Source: Phycisphaerales bacterium
Lineage (GTDB): Bacteria; Planctomycetota; Phycisphaerae; Phycisphaerales; SM1A02
Direction of reading: 5' to 3'
DNA: 34,458 bases
NCBI GenBank assembly: GCA_022447205.1
Contig: JAKVBQ010000020.1
Span: 20,473-54,930, forward strand
Below, in pieces: positions 18,119 to 25,699 of the stretch (its first letter is position 1; each line of letters starts with the position of its first letter). A program made the position numbers and the translations under genes. Below the pieces are notes generated by a model that searched no databases, had not been told where the DNA came from, and saw only the letters and a list, made by a program, of their open reading frames with translations.

Positions 18119-18682
18119 CTAGGCAAGGTTTCCGGCATCGAGATGCCCGGCTACGACGTCGTCCCAGGCGCCACGGGCTCGAAGGAGGTGTTCGATCGCC
18201 TCCCGAACCGCTGCGTCACCGCCCCGGCGAGTGCCGACCCAGGATGCTCGCTTCAGGACATCGGGGTCGGCATCGACGGGAGCCATCGAGTAACCGCTTC
18301 GCTCGAAAGCGGGAAGATCCGCGAGATCATCACCCATGAACGCGGTGCGTTCCGGACCGATACCGAGTCGCTCCTGGACACTCGCGAGGGCGGACGCCTT
18401 GTCGGGAACATGCTCGAGCACGATCTCGACGCCCAGCTCCGCCATGCGGTGCCGAAGGGCCTCGCAACCACGGCCGGTGATCACCGCGATCCGGTTGCCC
18501 TGACGCTGCCAGGCCTTGATCGCGAGCCCGTCTCGAACGTGAAAGCGCTTCAGCTCGCCGCCCGTGGCGTCAAGCAGGATCGAACCGTCGGTCATCACGC
18601 CATCGACGTCGAGACAGAGCAGCTCGATGTCCGTGGGATCGACGGCATGACCGGCACATGAGGAGTCGGAGTGATCAGGCAC
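18119..18682 (-). CDS. kdsC: 3-deoxy-D-manno-octulosonate 8-phosphate phosphatase (KdsC family HAD)
   Basis: This enzyme removes phosphate from Kdo-8-phosphate, giving Kdo for the lipopolysaccharide core. The 187-residue product starts at a GTG at 18682 and matches the family's compact size (no cap domain). HAD motifs are clear: Asp25-Val-Asp27-Gly-Val with the KdsC-typical TDG at 31-33, ITGR at 68-71, Lys95 in PDKASAL and GDD at 117-119 followed by LADLP. No good ribosome site precedes the GTG, but a TACACT box ends 6 bases upstream, so a leaderless transcript is possible. It lies 28 bases after the CPBP protease gene and 9 before the giant Lpt-like gene. Confidence 0.88.
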   Translation of the reverse strand: MPDHSDSSCAGHAVDPTDIELLCLDVDGVMTDGSILLDATGGELKRFHVRDGLAIKAWQRQGNRIAVITGRGCEALRHRMAELGVEIVLEHVPDKASALASVQERLGIGPERTAFMGDDLADLPAFERSGYSMAPVDADPDVLKRASWVGTRRGGDAAVREAIEHLLRARGAWDDVVAGHLDAGNLA

Positions 18683-18688
18683 GGGGAG

Positions 18689-18694
18689 AGTGTA
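18689..18694 (-). promoter_or_regulatory. Candidate -10 box (TACACT) directly before kdsC
   Basis: Read on the minus strand, TACACT ends 6 bases before the kdsC GTG at 18682. Transcription would then begin at or next to the start codon. I see no convincing -35 at 16-18 bases upstream, so this is tentative. Confidence 0.35.
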
Positions 18695-18710
18695 CCCCTT
18701 CGGAGCGCAC

Positions 18711-19487
18711 CTAGTCCCAGTCCAGGAGGACCGCGATGTCGTAAAACGCGTGCACCGCCACCACGATGCCGAATCCACGGGCCACGTAGAGCACCCCGAA
18801 CCAGAGGCCTGCCGCGAAGTAGAAGAGCATCTTCCCCATGGAAGCGGTCCCATCGGGTCCCCAGACCGGGTGGTACCAGGTGAAGAGGCCCGCCGAGACC
18901 AGGATCGCCACGCCCGCCCCGATCAGGTCGCTGAACTTGAGCACATCGACCATCAGGGTGTGGATCACGAGGACCACCAGCATCCGGAACACCAGCTCCT
19001 CGTAGAGTCCCGCGCCGATCGAGACCGCGATCCGTCCCATGGGACCGAGGGTCTCGATGAGCTCGCCCTCGCTGCCGGCCAGGGGCATGAACTGACGAAC
19101 CATGTGACTGAGGACGATGAGCGGCACCATCAGGAGCAGCGACTCAAGGAGCATCAGGGGGATCGACCTGAAGTCCACCCGCCAGGGCTCGAGGGAGAAG
19201 ACGTGCCAGAGGAGGAGCACCACCACCACGATGAACCCGGGCAGGGAGAGGCCGAAGAAGTCGACGTTGAAGACGCCCATGAACGAGATGATCCACTCAT
19301 GCGCGAGATTGGTGATCGTGCCGCGATCCTCACGCAGCAGAAAGACCAGCCCGATCTCGTAGAAGAGCAGGAAGGGTGCCAGGAAGACGAGGATGTTCAA
19401 TGGACGCCGGGACGACAGCCAGTATGAGTCTTCGGGAGGATGCACCTCCTCGGGGACCCTGGTTGTCTTCACGGCCTTGCTGTTCAC
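18711..19487 (-). CDS. CPBP family intramembrane glutamic protease (Abi/CAAX type)
   Basis: The product is a multi-spanning membrane protein of 258 residues with about seven hydrophobic segments. The family's active-site motifs are present: Glu163-Glu164-LVF-Arg168 in GLYEELVFRML, then FTWYH with His206, and His246-AFY-Asp250 near the C-terminus. These residues form the Glu/His active site of the Rce1/CPBP fold. The start is the GTG at 19487, with GGAG 9 bases upstream; it lies just after the rpsT terminator, so the gene probably heads the CPBP-kdsC-Lpt-like transcript. Family members process prenylated or other membrane proteins; the target here is unknown. Confidence 0.88.
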   Translation of the reverse strand: MNSKAVKTTRVPEEVHPPEDSYWLSSRRPLNILVFLAPFLLFYEIGLVFLLREDRGTITNLAHEWIISFMGVFNVDFFGLSLPGFIVVVVLLLWHVFSLEPWRVDFRSIPLMLLESLLLMVPLIVLSHMVRQFMPLAGSEGELIETLGPMGRIAVSIGAGLYEELVFRMLVVLVIHTLMVDVLKFSDLIGAGVAILVSAGLFTWYHPVWGPDGTASMGKMLFYFAAGLWFGVLYVARGFGIVVAVHAFYDIAVLLDWD

Positions 19488-19522
19488 GCTGACGGTCTCC
19501 GACCACAGGGTACGTCGAGTTC

Positions 19523-19559
19523 AAAGAGAACGCCGCCACCGTCAAGGACGGTGGCGGCG
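19523..19559 (-). terminator. Rho-independent terminator after rpsT
   Basis: CGCCGCCACCGTC at 19531-19543 pairs exactly with GACGGTGGCGGCG at 19547-19559 around a 3-base loop, a 13-bp GC-rich stem. On the minus strand it is followed by TTCTCTTT. It lies 36 bases beyond the rpsT stop codon. Confidence 0.88.
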
Positions 19560-19595
19560 GATTGTTCGAGGAATCGACCGAGCGTCTGTGCGCGA

Positions 19596-19865
19596 TCAGG
19601 CGGTTCGAAGTGCGTTGACCCGCGAGGCGAGCCGGCTCTTCTTCCGGGCTGCCGTGTTCTTGTGCATCGTGCTGGTCGAGGAGACCTTGTCGAGGATCGA
19701 GCAGGTCTTGCGGAGTTCGGTTTCCGCGGTGTCGACATCCTTCGCGCGGATCGCTTCGAGGAGAGATCGAATCTGTACCTTGACACGTTCCTTGCGCCAC
19801 TTGTTGCGGGCACGACGCTGCTTGTTCTGGCGCATGCGCTTCTTGGCGGATTCAATGTTGGGCAC
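19596..19865 (-). CDS. rpsT: 30S ribosomal protein S20
   Basis: S20 binds 16S rRNA early in small-subunit assembly. The 89-residue product is Lys/Arg-rich and helical, with the family start PNIESAKKRMRQ, an RNKWRKERVK segment and the C-terminal HKNTAARKKSRLASRVN signature. The start codon is GTG at 19865, with AAGGA 8 bases upstream. A weak start codon is also known for rpsT in other bacteria. It forms its own unit with a promoter (19930-19957) and a strong terminator. Confidence 0.97.
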   Translation of the reverse strand: MPNIESAKKRMRQNKQRRARNKWRKERVKVQIRSLLEAIRAKDVDTAETELRKTCSILDKVSSTSTMHKNTAARKKSRLASRVNALRTA

Positions 19866-19929
19866 GAAGCAGTTCCTTCACCTGGGTCAACCGAAAACCC
19901 GGTCGACGGTTCAACCGGGGGAACCGATC

Positions 19930-19957
19930 ATTATGCTGGGAGTTCGTTTGTTTTCAA
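19930..19957 (-). promoter_or_regulatory. rpsT promoter (sigma-70-like)
   Basis: On the minus strand TTGAAA (19957-19952) and CATAAT (19935-19930) are 16 bases apart. The predicted start leaves a leader of about 60 bases before the rpsT GTG. The leader contains CCCGGT and ACCGGG, which can pair, and may play a part in control of S20 synthesis. Confidence 0.6.
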
Positions 19958-19994
19958 GTGGACGCCTGCATGAAATGGCCTCTGGAGCCTCACA

Positions 19995-21155
19995 ATGCGT
20001 GCCTTTTCTCGGATTTCAGAGCATCCCGACAGCCGGACGGCTGCCATGGAGGTCGCCACGGCACTGGAAAAGGACCTTCAGGGAGCCACTCCGGCCGCAT
20101 TGATCCTCCTGGGCAGCTTCCACCATGCCTCGGCATTGACGCTGGTCGCCGGGACCATCCGTGACCAGATCCAGCCTGGATCGATGATCAGCGGCACCGC
20201 CCAGACCGTCTTTTCCGGGCTCAGGGCCCCGGAGCGCCGCTCAGGCCTGGTCGGCTTCGTCCTTGAGGGCGATGGGCTCCAGGCCCGTGCCTTCATCAGG
20301 GACTGGCATCGGGGACCAGCCGAGCTGACGACACCGGAAGAGTGGTCGACCATGGCATCGACGGGCGCGGATCATGCGGCGACGATCCTCCTTGCCGACC
20401 CCTTCAGCACCGATCCACGGCCCGTGCTCCAGGCGATCGACCAGGCCCTGCCCGGCCCGGTCGGTGGCGGTCTCCTGAGTGGATCGACCCGCCCCGGAGG
20501 GAACGTCCTGATCGCGGATGACGAGCATGCCTCCACCGGACTGGTGGGACTCGGACTCGGAGGACCGATTCGATGCGGCACCCTGGTCAGTCAGGGCTGC
20601 AGGCCGATCGGGCAGCGCATGATCGTCACCGGAGTCCATGAAAGTGCGGTGATGTCGCTTGGAGGCCGACCGGCGACCGATGCTGCTCGCGAAACGATCA
20701 TGGGATTGAACCAGTCGGACCGTGACCTCGTCGCGAACGGGCTTCGACTGGGCGTGGCGGTGACCGAATACCGCGAGCACTTCGGTCCGCATGACTACCT
20801 CGTGAGGGAGATCACCGGAGTCGACGAACAGACCGGAGCCCTGAGAGTCGCGGAGCGCCCCTCCGTGGGCCAGAGCGTGCAGTTCCTCATCCGTGATCCG
20901 GCCAGCGCCGATTCCGACCTCGATCTCGCACTGGACGCGGCCTCGCTCGATGAAGCCCCCCCCTTCGGGCTCCTGCTCGCCGAGTCGGGGGTTCGTGCCG
21001 GCACCGAATCGGATCTCGAGCGGTTGAACGCGCGCCTCGGGGACCTTCCGACCGCAGGCATGATCTGCGCCGGCGAGTTCGCTCGAGGGCGGGATCGAAG
21101 CGTGGTGCATGGTGCGAGCGCGAGTGCCCTCATCTTTCGCGCAAAGGAAGGGTGA
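19995..21155 (+). CDS. FIST-domain sensory protein
   Basis: The product has 386 soluble residues. The N-terminal half matches the FIST N domain (ALILLGSFHHASAL, a Gly-rich GGGLLSGSTRPGG segment, then STGLVGLGLGG). The C-terminal half matches the FIST C domain (GRPATDAARETI, LRLGVAVTEYREHFGPHDYLVREI, and the final CAGEFARG, which resembles the family's GEI/F-G ending). FIST domains are thought to bind small ligands such as amino acids and occur in signalling proteins. Here no output domain is attached, so any partner must be separate. GGAG lies 9 bases before the ATG. The secretion ATPase gene follows 111 bases later. Confidence 0.85.
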   Translation: MRAFSRISEHPDSRTAAMEVATALEKDLQGATPAALILLGSFHHASALTLVAGTIRDQIQPGSMISGTAQTVFSGLRAPERRSGLVGFVLEGDGLQARAFIRDWHRGPAELTTPEEWSTMASTGADHAATILLADPFSTDPRPVLQAIDQALPGPVGGGLLSGSTRPGGNVLIADDEHASTGLVGLGLGGPIRCGTLVSQGCRPIGQRMIVTGVHESAVMSLGGRPATDAARETIMGLNQSDRDLVANGLRLGVAVTEYREHFGPHDYLVREITGVDEQTGALRVAERPSVGQSVQFLIRDPASADSDLDLALDAASLDEAPPFGLLLAESGVRAGTESDLERLNARLGDLPTAGMICAGEFARGRDRSVVHGASASALIFRAKEG

Positions 21156-21266
21156 TATCCACCCGGTTGCGCCGATAAACAGATGGGTTTTGGCCCAATT
21201 CCATGACCATCCTCGCAGCCGTTCCCTGCTGAGGGGATACTCAAACGAGGCGTGGAGGCATTTCCA

Positions 21267-22937
21267 GTGGGTATCGGTTCAATTCTGGTCGAGCGAGGCT
21301 TGATCGATTCTTCGCAACTCGATGAAGCGATCGAGGAGCAGAAGCGCACCGGCGAACGGCTGGACAGGGTCATGGTCCGCATGGGCCTGATCGACGACAA
21401 CAAGGTGTTGGAGGCGATCGGGATCCATTTCCAGATGCCGATCATCGACCTGGAACAGGTCGAGGTCGAGGAGGAGACCCTCCGACTGCTCCCCTCGAAA
21501 CTTGTCTTCAAGCAGCGATGCGTGCCGATCGGCCGAGGGGACGGCGTCCTTCGCATCGCGACGAGCGACCCCTTCGAACTGAGTGCCTTCGATGAACTCC
21601 GACTGCTGACCGGCCTGGGCATCGAGCTGGTGCTTGCCGACGAACGGGACCTCACCAAGTTCATCAGGTCCCACTACGGCGTCGCGGGAGACACCCTCGA
21701 AGCGCTTTCCACGGATGAAACGAAGACGATCGAAGTGGAGTCCGGGGAGAACGCGACCGAGATCGAACTCGCCCAGGAGGCGAGCGTGGTCAAGCTGGTC
21801 AACGACCTGCTGCTTGAAGCGATCAGGGAACGGGCGACCGACGTCCACATCGAACCCTTCGAAGAGGAACTGGAAGTCCGCTACCGGATCGACGGGGTCC
21901 TCGCCCCCGCCGGGGTTCCGCAGACGATCAATCGCTTCCGGAACGCGATCGTCAGTCGCCTCAAGATCATGGCGGACCTGAACATCGCGGAGAAGCGACT
22001 GCCCCAGGACGGCAGGATCTCCCTGCGCCATCGCTCACACGAGTACGACCTTCGACTCTCGGTGATCCCGATGCTGCACGGAGAAGGCGTCGTCCTCAGG
22101 ATTCTCGACCAGTCATCGGTCCTCCTGGGACTCGAGCAACTGGGCATGCCGAAGCACACCCTCGAGCGATGGGACGACTTGATCGCACGCCCGCACGGCA
22201 TCCTGCTGGTGACCGGGCCCACGGGAAGCGGCAAGTCGACCACCCTGTACGCAAGTCTCAGCAGGATCGTGAGCGAGTCGGTCAAGGCGATCACGGTCGA
22301 GGATCCGGTCGAGTACCAGGTCGAGGGCGTCAACCAGATCCAGGTGAACAGCTCGGTCGGACTGGGATTCGCCGAGGGACTCCGGTCGATTCTCCGCCAT
22401 GACCCGGACATCATCATGATCGGTGAGATCCGAGACCAGGAGACCGCGAATGCTGCGGTCCAGGCCTCCCTGACCGGGCACCTGGTGTTCTCCACCCTCC
22501 ACACCAATGACGCCGCCGGTGCCGCGACGAGGCTCCTCGACATGGGCGTCGAACCATTCCTGGTGGCCAGTGCGGTCGAGGGAGTCCTTGCCCAGCGATT
22601 GCTGAGGAAGGTCTGCCCCGAATGCGCCAAGCCGGTTTCGGTCGACAACCTCGAGCTTCCGTCGGACTTCGTGATGCCTGAGAGCCGGGCCCTGGTCGAG
22701 GGTGTCGGATGCAGGGAATGTCGGAGAAGCGGTTACCAGGGACGAATGGGAGCGTTCGAACTGTTCAGGCTCACCCCGAGAACTCGGGAGATGATCATGC
22801 AGCGCGCCCCCACCGGCAGGTTGATGGAGGCCGCCTGCGAGGAGAAAGAACTGAACCTGATCCGCACGGAAGCCTTCGAACTCGTTCGGAACCACAAGAC
22901 CACCTTGGCGGAGTCGATGCGGATCTGCCGGTCATGA
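21267..22937 (+). CDS. GspE/PilB-type secretion or type IV pilus assembly ATPase
   Basis: This hexameric cytoplasmic motor drives type II secretion or pilus assembly. I chose the GTG at 21267, giving 556 residues, because GGAGG lies 8 bases upstream; the GTG at 21252 has no proper spacing. A GspE N-terminal domain (about 1-150, beginning GIGSILVERGLI) precedes the ATPase core: Walker A GPTGSGKSTT at 317-326, Asp box TVEDPVEYQ, Walker B DIIMIGEIRD at 381-390 and His box STLHTNDAAGA. The zinc-binding tetracysteine is Cys450, 453, 482 and 485. The pseudopilin and platform genes are not in the window, so which machine it powers is open. Confidence 0.9.
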   Translation: MGIGSILVERGLIDSSQLDEAIEEQKRTGERLDRVMVRMGLIDDNKVLEAIGIHFQMPIIDLEQVEVEEETLRLLPSKLVFKQRCVPIGRGDGVLRIATSDPFELSAFDELRLLTGLGIELVLADERDLTKFIRSHYGVAGDTLEALSTDETKTIEVESGENATEIELAQEASVVKLVNDLLLEAIRERATDVHIEPFEEELEVRYRIDGVLAPAGVPQTINRFRNAIVSRLKIMADLNIAEKRLPQDGRISLRHRSHEYDLRLSVIPMLHGEGVVLRILDQSSVLLGLEQLGMPKHTLERWDDLIARPHGILLVTGPTGSGKSTTLYASLSRIVSESVKAITVEDPVEYQVEGVNQIQVNSSVGLGFAEGLRSILRHDPDIIMIGEIRDQETANAAVQASLTGHLVFSTLHTNDAAGAATRLLDMGVEPFLVASAVEGVLAQRLLRKVCPECAKPVSVDNLELPSDFVMPESRALVEGVGCRECRRSGYQGRMGAFELFRLTPRTREMIMQRAPTGRLMEAACEEKELNLIRTEAFELVRNHKTTLAESMRICRS

Positions 22938-23192
22938 GATCGGCCCTGAAACGGCTCTGACTGGCTGTTCTGGGGGGTTGAGCGGAACCACGGCTTGACT
23001 GGAGACGAACGATTCAGGAGGATTCCACATTCGGAATCAGGCCTTTGACGCTCGTGCTGGGCATCCTGGATCCGATACACTGACGAAGATGGCCCTCGTC
23101 GAGGGTCATGAAAGACGATACGGGCTCTCGACGAGTCGATCCCGAGCCCGAGTAGGCGATTCCAGCCTCACCCCAAAGGAGACGCACCCACC
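22938..23192 (+). promoter_or_regulatory. Intergenic region with candidate promoter and structured leader
   Basis: This is the longest gap in the window (255 bases) and no coding frame is convincing. A TACACT box at 23076-23081 could be a -10 element, without a good -35. Just after the predicted start a 7-bp hairpin (arms 23091-23097 and 23101-23107, one G-T pair) forms. A second hairpin pairs CGGGCTC (23121-23127) with GAGCCCG (23144-23150) and holds an inner TCGA/TCGA stem. AAAGGAG follows before the ATG at 23193. An unrelated repeat, GATTCC/GGAATC, lies near 23021-23038. Confidence 0.4.
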
Positions 23193-24557
23193 ATGGCCAT
23201 GCGTTCAGGTAGCGGTACCGGAGTCTTGGTCGCGCTGATCATCTTCATCTTCCTCACGGTCGGGAGCGCGACTGCCGCGATCCTGCTCTACGGGCAGAAG
23301 AACAGTGCCGTCGAGACTGCCAAGGCGAACCAGGAAGAACTCAAGGAGATCCTCAGGACGTCGGAGAACGTCGATGAGTTCAAGGCCGAGGCTCGCAAGA
23401 ACAACCAGTCTCTGGTCGGCTACCTCCTGAACCGTTCGGAGAAGTTCAGGACCTTCGCCACGGGTGACAAGAACAGTGACGAAGCATCCGCCAGAAGGCG
23501 GTTCAACATCCCGGGCGACATGACCCTCCAGGAGGCCTTCAGCAGCCTGCAGCAGGAGAACGGCACCCTGAAGACGCGGGTCGGCTCGCTTGAGGCCAAC
23601 GTCGACGATCTCAGGAACCAGATCACACAGTCCGACCAGGCGATGAGCCAGCTTCGCTCCGACTCGGCTGACAAGGTCGACAAGGTCCAGGATTCGATCG
23701 CGGACTACAGGGCGGAGGCGGACCGCCATCGCTCCGACATCCTCGCGACCAAGGACAAGTTCGCCCGAACCATCGACGAAAAGGAGCGTGACCACAGGAA
23801 CATGGTCGACCAGCTCCAGGACGAGATCGACGACCTCCGCGGAAACCACACCGTGGTCACCAGCCGGCTCAACGAACTCCGCAAGGTCGTTGATGCGATC
23901 CGCATCCGACCGAAGAACCCGGCAGAGCTGGTTGATGGCCGTGTCGTCGACGTGCTCGGTTCCTCCGGGCAGGTCTTCATCGATCTCGGCCGGGAGGACC
24001 GCATCCGCCCCGGCATGACCTTCGAGGTCTACGACGATCCCGGTCAGATCCGTGTCAACTCGAACAGTGGTGAGTACTCCAGAGGCAAGGCCAGCATCCA
24101 GGTGATGAAGGTCTCCGAGACCACGGCGACCGCACGAGTCACCAGAGCCTCCGGCACCAGGCCGGTGGTTCGGGACGACGTCATCGCCAACGCCGTGTTC
24201 CAGCCGGAATACCGCTTCAAGTTCCTCGTCTACGGCAAGTTCGACGTCGACGGGAACGGCTCCCCCAGCGAGAACGAGGCGGACTTCATCCGCAGTCGCA
24301 TCATGGAGTGGGGTGGAGAAGTCGTCACAGGTGAACAGCTCACCGGTGACCTCGACTTCGTGGTCCTGGGCGAGATTCCCGACTACGTCTCCGCCGAGCT
24401 GATTCCGACCAACGCCACGGATGCCGAGATTCAGGCCATCATGGACAAGCGGGCTGCCTACGACCAGTACGACGAACTCTGGCAACAGGCGATCAACGCC
24501 CAGATCCCGGTCCTGAACTGGAACCGCTTCCGGATCCTCACCGGCGAGAGCGACTGA
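23193..24557 (+). CDS. Membrane-anchored coiled-coil protein with SH3-like and BRCT-like domains
   Basis: The product has 454 residues and I do not recognise the family. A single membrane span is at about 9-33. A long coiled coil runs from about 112 to 236. Next comes a small beta domain, 240-335 (GRVVDVLGSSGQVFIDLG, then RIRPGMTFEVYD), like the SH3-type fold seen in some envelope proteins. The C-terminus, 341-450, looks BRCT-like: FKFLVYGKFD, a helix ending MEWGGEVV, a strand DLDFVVLGE, and a final AQIPVLNWNRF. The gene has a consensus AAAGGAG ribosome site and a very strong terminator, which suggests high expression. A scaffold or envelope-spacing role is possible but unproven. Confidence 0.7.
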   Translation: MAMRSGSGTGVLVALIIFIFLTVGSATAAILLYGQKNSAVETAKANQEELKEILRTSENVDEFKAEARKNNQSLVGYLLNRSEKFRTFATGDKNSDEASARRRFNIPGDMTLQEAFSSLQQENGTLKTRVGSLEANVDDLRNQITQSDQAMSQLRSDSADKVDKVQDSIADYRAEADRHRSDILATKDKFARTIDEKERDHRNMVDQLQDEIDDLRGNHTVVTSRLNELRKVVDAIRIRPKNPAELVDGRVVDVLGSSGQVFIDLGREDRIRPGMTFEVYDDPGQIRVNSNSGEYSRGKASIQVMKVSETTATARVTRASGTRPVVRDDVIANAVFQPEYRFKFLVYGKFDVDGNGSPSENEADFIRSRIMEWGGEVVTGEQLTGDLDFVVLGEIPDYVSAELIPTNATDAEIQAIMDKRAAYDQYDELWQQAINAQIPVLNWNRFRILTGESD

Positions 24558-24586
24558 TCAGGCCCCCTGAAACTGCAATGAACCCC

Positions 24587-24615
24587 AAAGGGCCCCGATA
24601 TTCGGGGCCCTTTTT
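24587..24615 (+). terminator. Strong rho-independent terminator
   Basis: AAAGGGCCCCGA (24587-24598) pairs perfectly with TCGGGGCCCTTT (24602-24613) around a TAT loop, and a run of five Ts ends at 24615. It closes the coiled-coil gene, 30 bases after its stop, and separates it from the acyltransferase gene. Confidence 0.95.
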
Positions 24616-24626
24616 CCTTGGTCGCC

Positions 24627-24632
24627 TACAAT
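24627..24632 (+). promoter_or_regulatory. Candidate -10 box (TACAAT) directly before the acyltransferase gene
   Basis: TACAAT ends 8 bases before the ATG at 24641. Transcription would start at or just before the start codon, giving a leaderless or nearly leaderless message. No purine-rich ribosome site lies between, which agrees with this reading. The -35 region falls in the preceding terminator and is not a good match. Confidence 0.45.
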
Positions 24633-24640
24633 CCGACCCC

Positions 24641-25699
24641 ATGGCCACAGCAGCCCACTGGTCCCAGTACCTGGCACTTCGCACCCTGAGTGCGGTGATG
24701 CAGTGCTTCGACGTCGAGGAGAACCTCCGGACCGTCGGTGCCTTCGGCTCGATCTACGCGACGATGAGCAGCAAGCGCAGGCAACGAGCCAGCATGAACA
24801 TCATTCGCTCGTTCCCGGGAATCTCCCAGGAACATGCGGAACAGATCGCCGAGGACTCGATCAGGAACATGTTCCAGATCTTCGCGGTGGACAGCCTCGC
24901 GATGCCACAACTGCTCACACGAGACAACTGGCCGGATCGGGTCATGATCGGCGACTTGGACGAGGTCCTGCCACTGCTGGTCAGGGAGGACCCCGGACTC
25001 TTCCTCACCGGCCACGCCGGCAACTGGGAGATCCTGGGGTACTTCGTGAGCCTGCTCGGCTTCAGGATGACCGCCCTCGCTCGCCCCATCGACAATCCGC
25101 TGATCAACAAGTGGCTGCTCGACCTGAGGGAGCGCAACGGGCTGCGCATCCTCACCAAGTTCGGCGCGACCAACGAAGTGGATCGGCTGGTGGAGCAGGG
25201 CGAGCGCATCGGCTTCATCGCGGACCAGAATGCAGGAGACAAGGGACTGTTCGTCCCCTTCCTCGGGCGCCTTGCATCGAGCTACAAGTCGATCGGCCTG
25301 CTGGCCATGCGGCACGAGGTCCCGGTGGTCGCGGGCTTCGCCAAGCGGGTCCCCGGCCAGTTCAGGTACGAGGTGATGATCACGGACATCATCCGCCCGG
25401 ACGACTGGGTGGACCAGCCCGACCCCCTCTTCTACATCAGCGCACGCTTCAACCGCGCCGTGGAGCAGTTCGTGCGGCTCGTGCCGGAGCAGTACCTCTG
25501 GGTCCACCGTCGCTGGAAGAGCCGGCCGAAATGGGAACGTGAGGGCAAGCCGATGCCTGCACGGATGATCGCGAAGCTTGAGACGCTGCCGTGGATGACG
25601 CCAGCCCTCCTCGCGAGGATCCAACTGAACTCGGCGGTCGACGCAGGGCTCGAACCACTGGAACGTGCACTGGAATCCGATCAGGGAGCCGACTCATGA
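24641..25699 (+). CDS. Lipid A (LpxL/HtrB-family) lysophospholipid acyltransferase
   Basis: This is a membrane-associated acyltransferase of 352 residues. The family's catalytic HX4E motif is His125-AGNW-Glu130 in FLTGHAGNWEILG, and the downstream block FIADQNAGDKGLFVPFLG matches the conserved D-Q region of LpxL proteins. In lipopolysaccharide synthesis these enzymes add secondary acyl chains to Kdo-lipid A. The ATG at 24641 is used because the frame upstream runs through the terminator. The stop overlaps the receiver-domain start in ATGA (25696-25699), so the two are translationally coupled. An amphipathic N-terminus replaces a clear membrane span. Confidence 0.85.
   Translation: MATAAHWSQYLALRTLSAVMQCFDVEENLRTVGAFGSIYATMSSKRRQRASMNIIRSFPGISQEHAEQIAEDSIRNMFQIFAVDSLAMPQLLTRDNWPDRVMIGDLDEVLPLLVREDPGLFLTGHAGNWEILGYFVSLLGFRMTALARPIDNPLINKWLLDLRERNGLRILTKFGATNEVDRLVEQGERIGFIADQNAGDKGLFVPFLGRLASSYKSIGLLAMRHEVPVVAGFAKRVPGQFRYEVMITDIIRPDDWVDQPDPLFYISARFNRAVEQFVRLVPEQYLWVHRRWKSRPKWEREGKPMPARMIAKLETLPWMTPALLARIQLNSAVDAGLEPLERALESDQGADS

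Noticed and set aside
16184-18661. An 825-residue open frame on the plus strand opposite the Lpt-like and kdsC genes
   Set aside because: It lies fully antisense to kdsC, which has exact HAD motifs, and its composition (Arg, His, Gly, Asp) is what high-GC antisense frames give. No motif or ribosome site supports it.
21171-21178. GCCGATAA upstream of the secretion ATPase gene, identical to the -10 motif of flagellar sigma-28 promoters
   Set aside because: The matching TAAA element is absent at the required distance (the bases there are GTGA), so one eight-base match is not enough to call a promoter.
23045-23081. TTGACG and TACACT as a -35/-10 pair before the coiled-coil gene
   Set aside because: The spacing is 25 bases, far beyond the 16-18 usual for sigma-70 promoters, so only the -10 box is kept as tentative.
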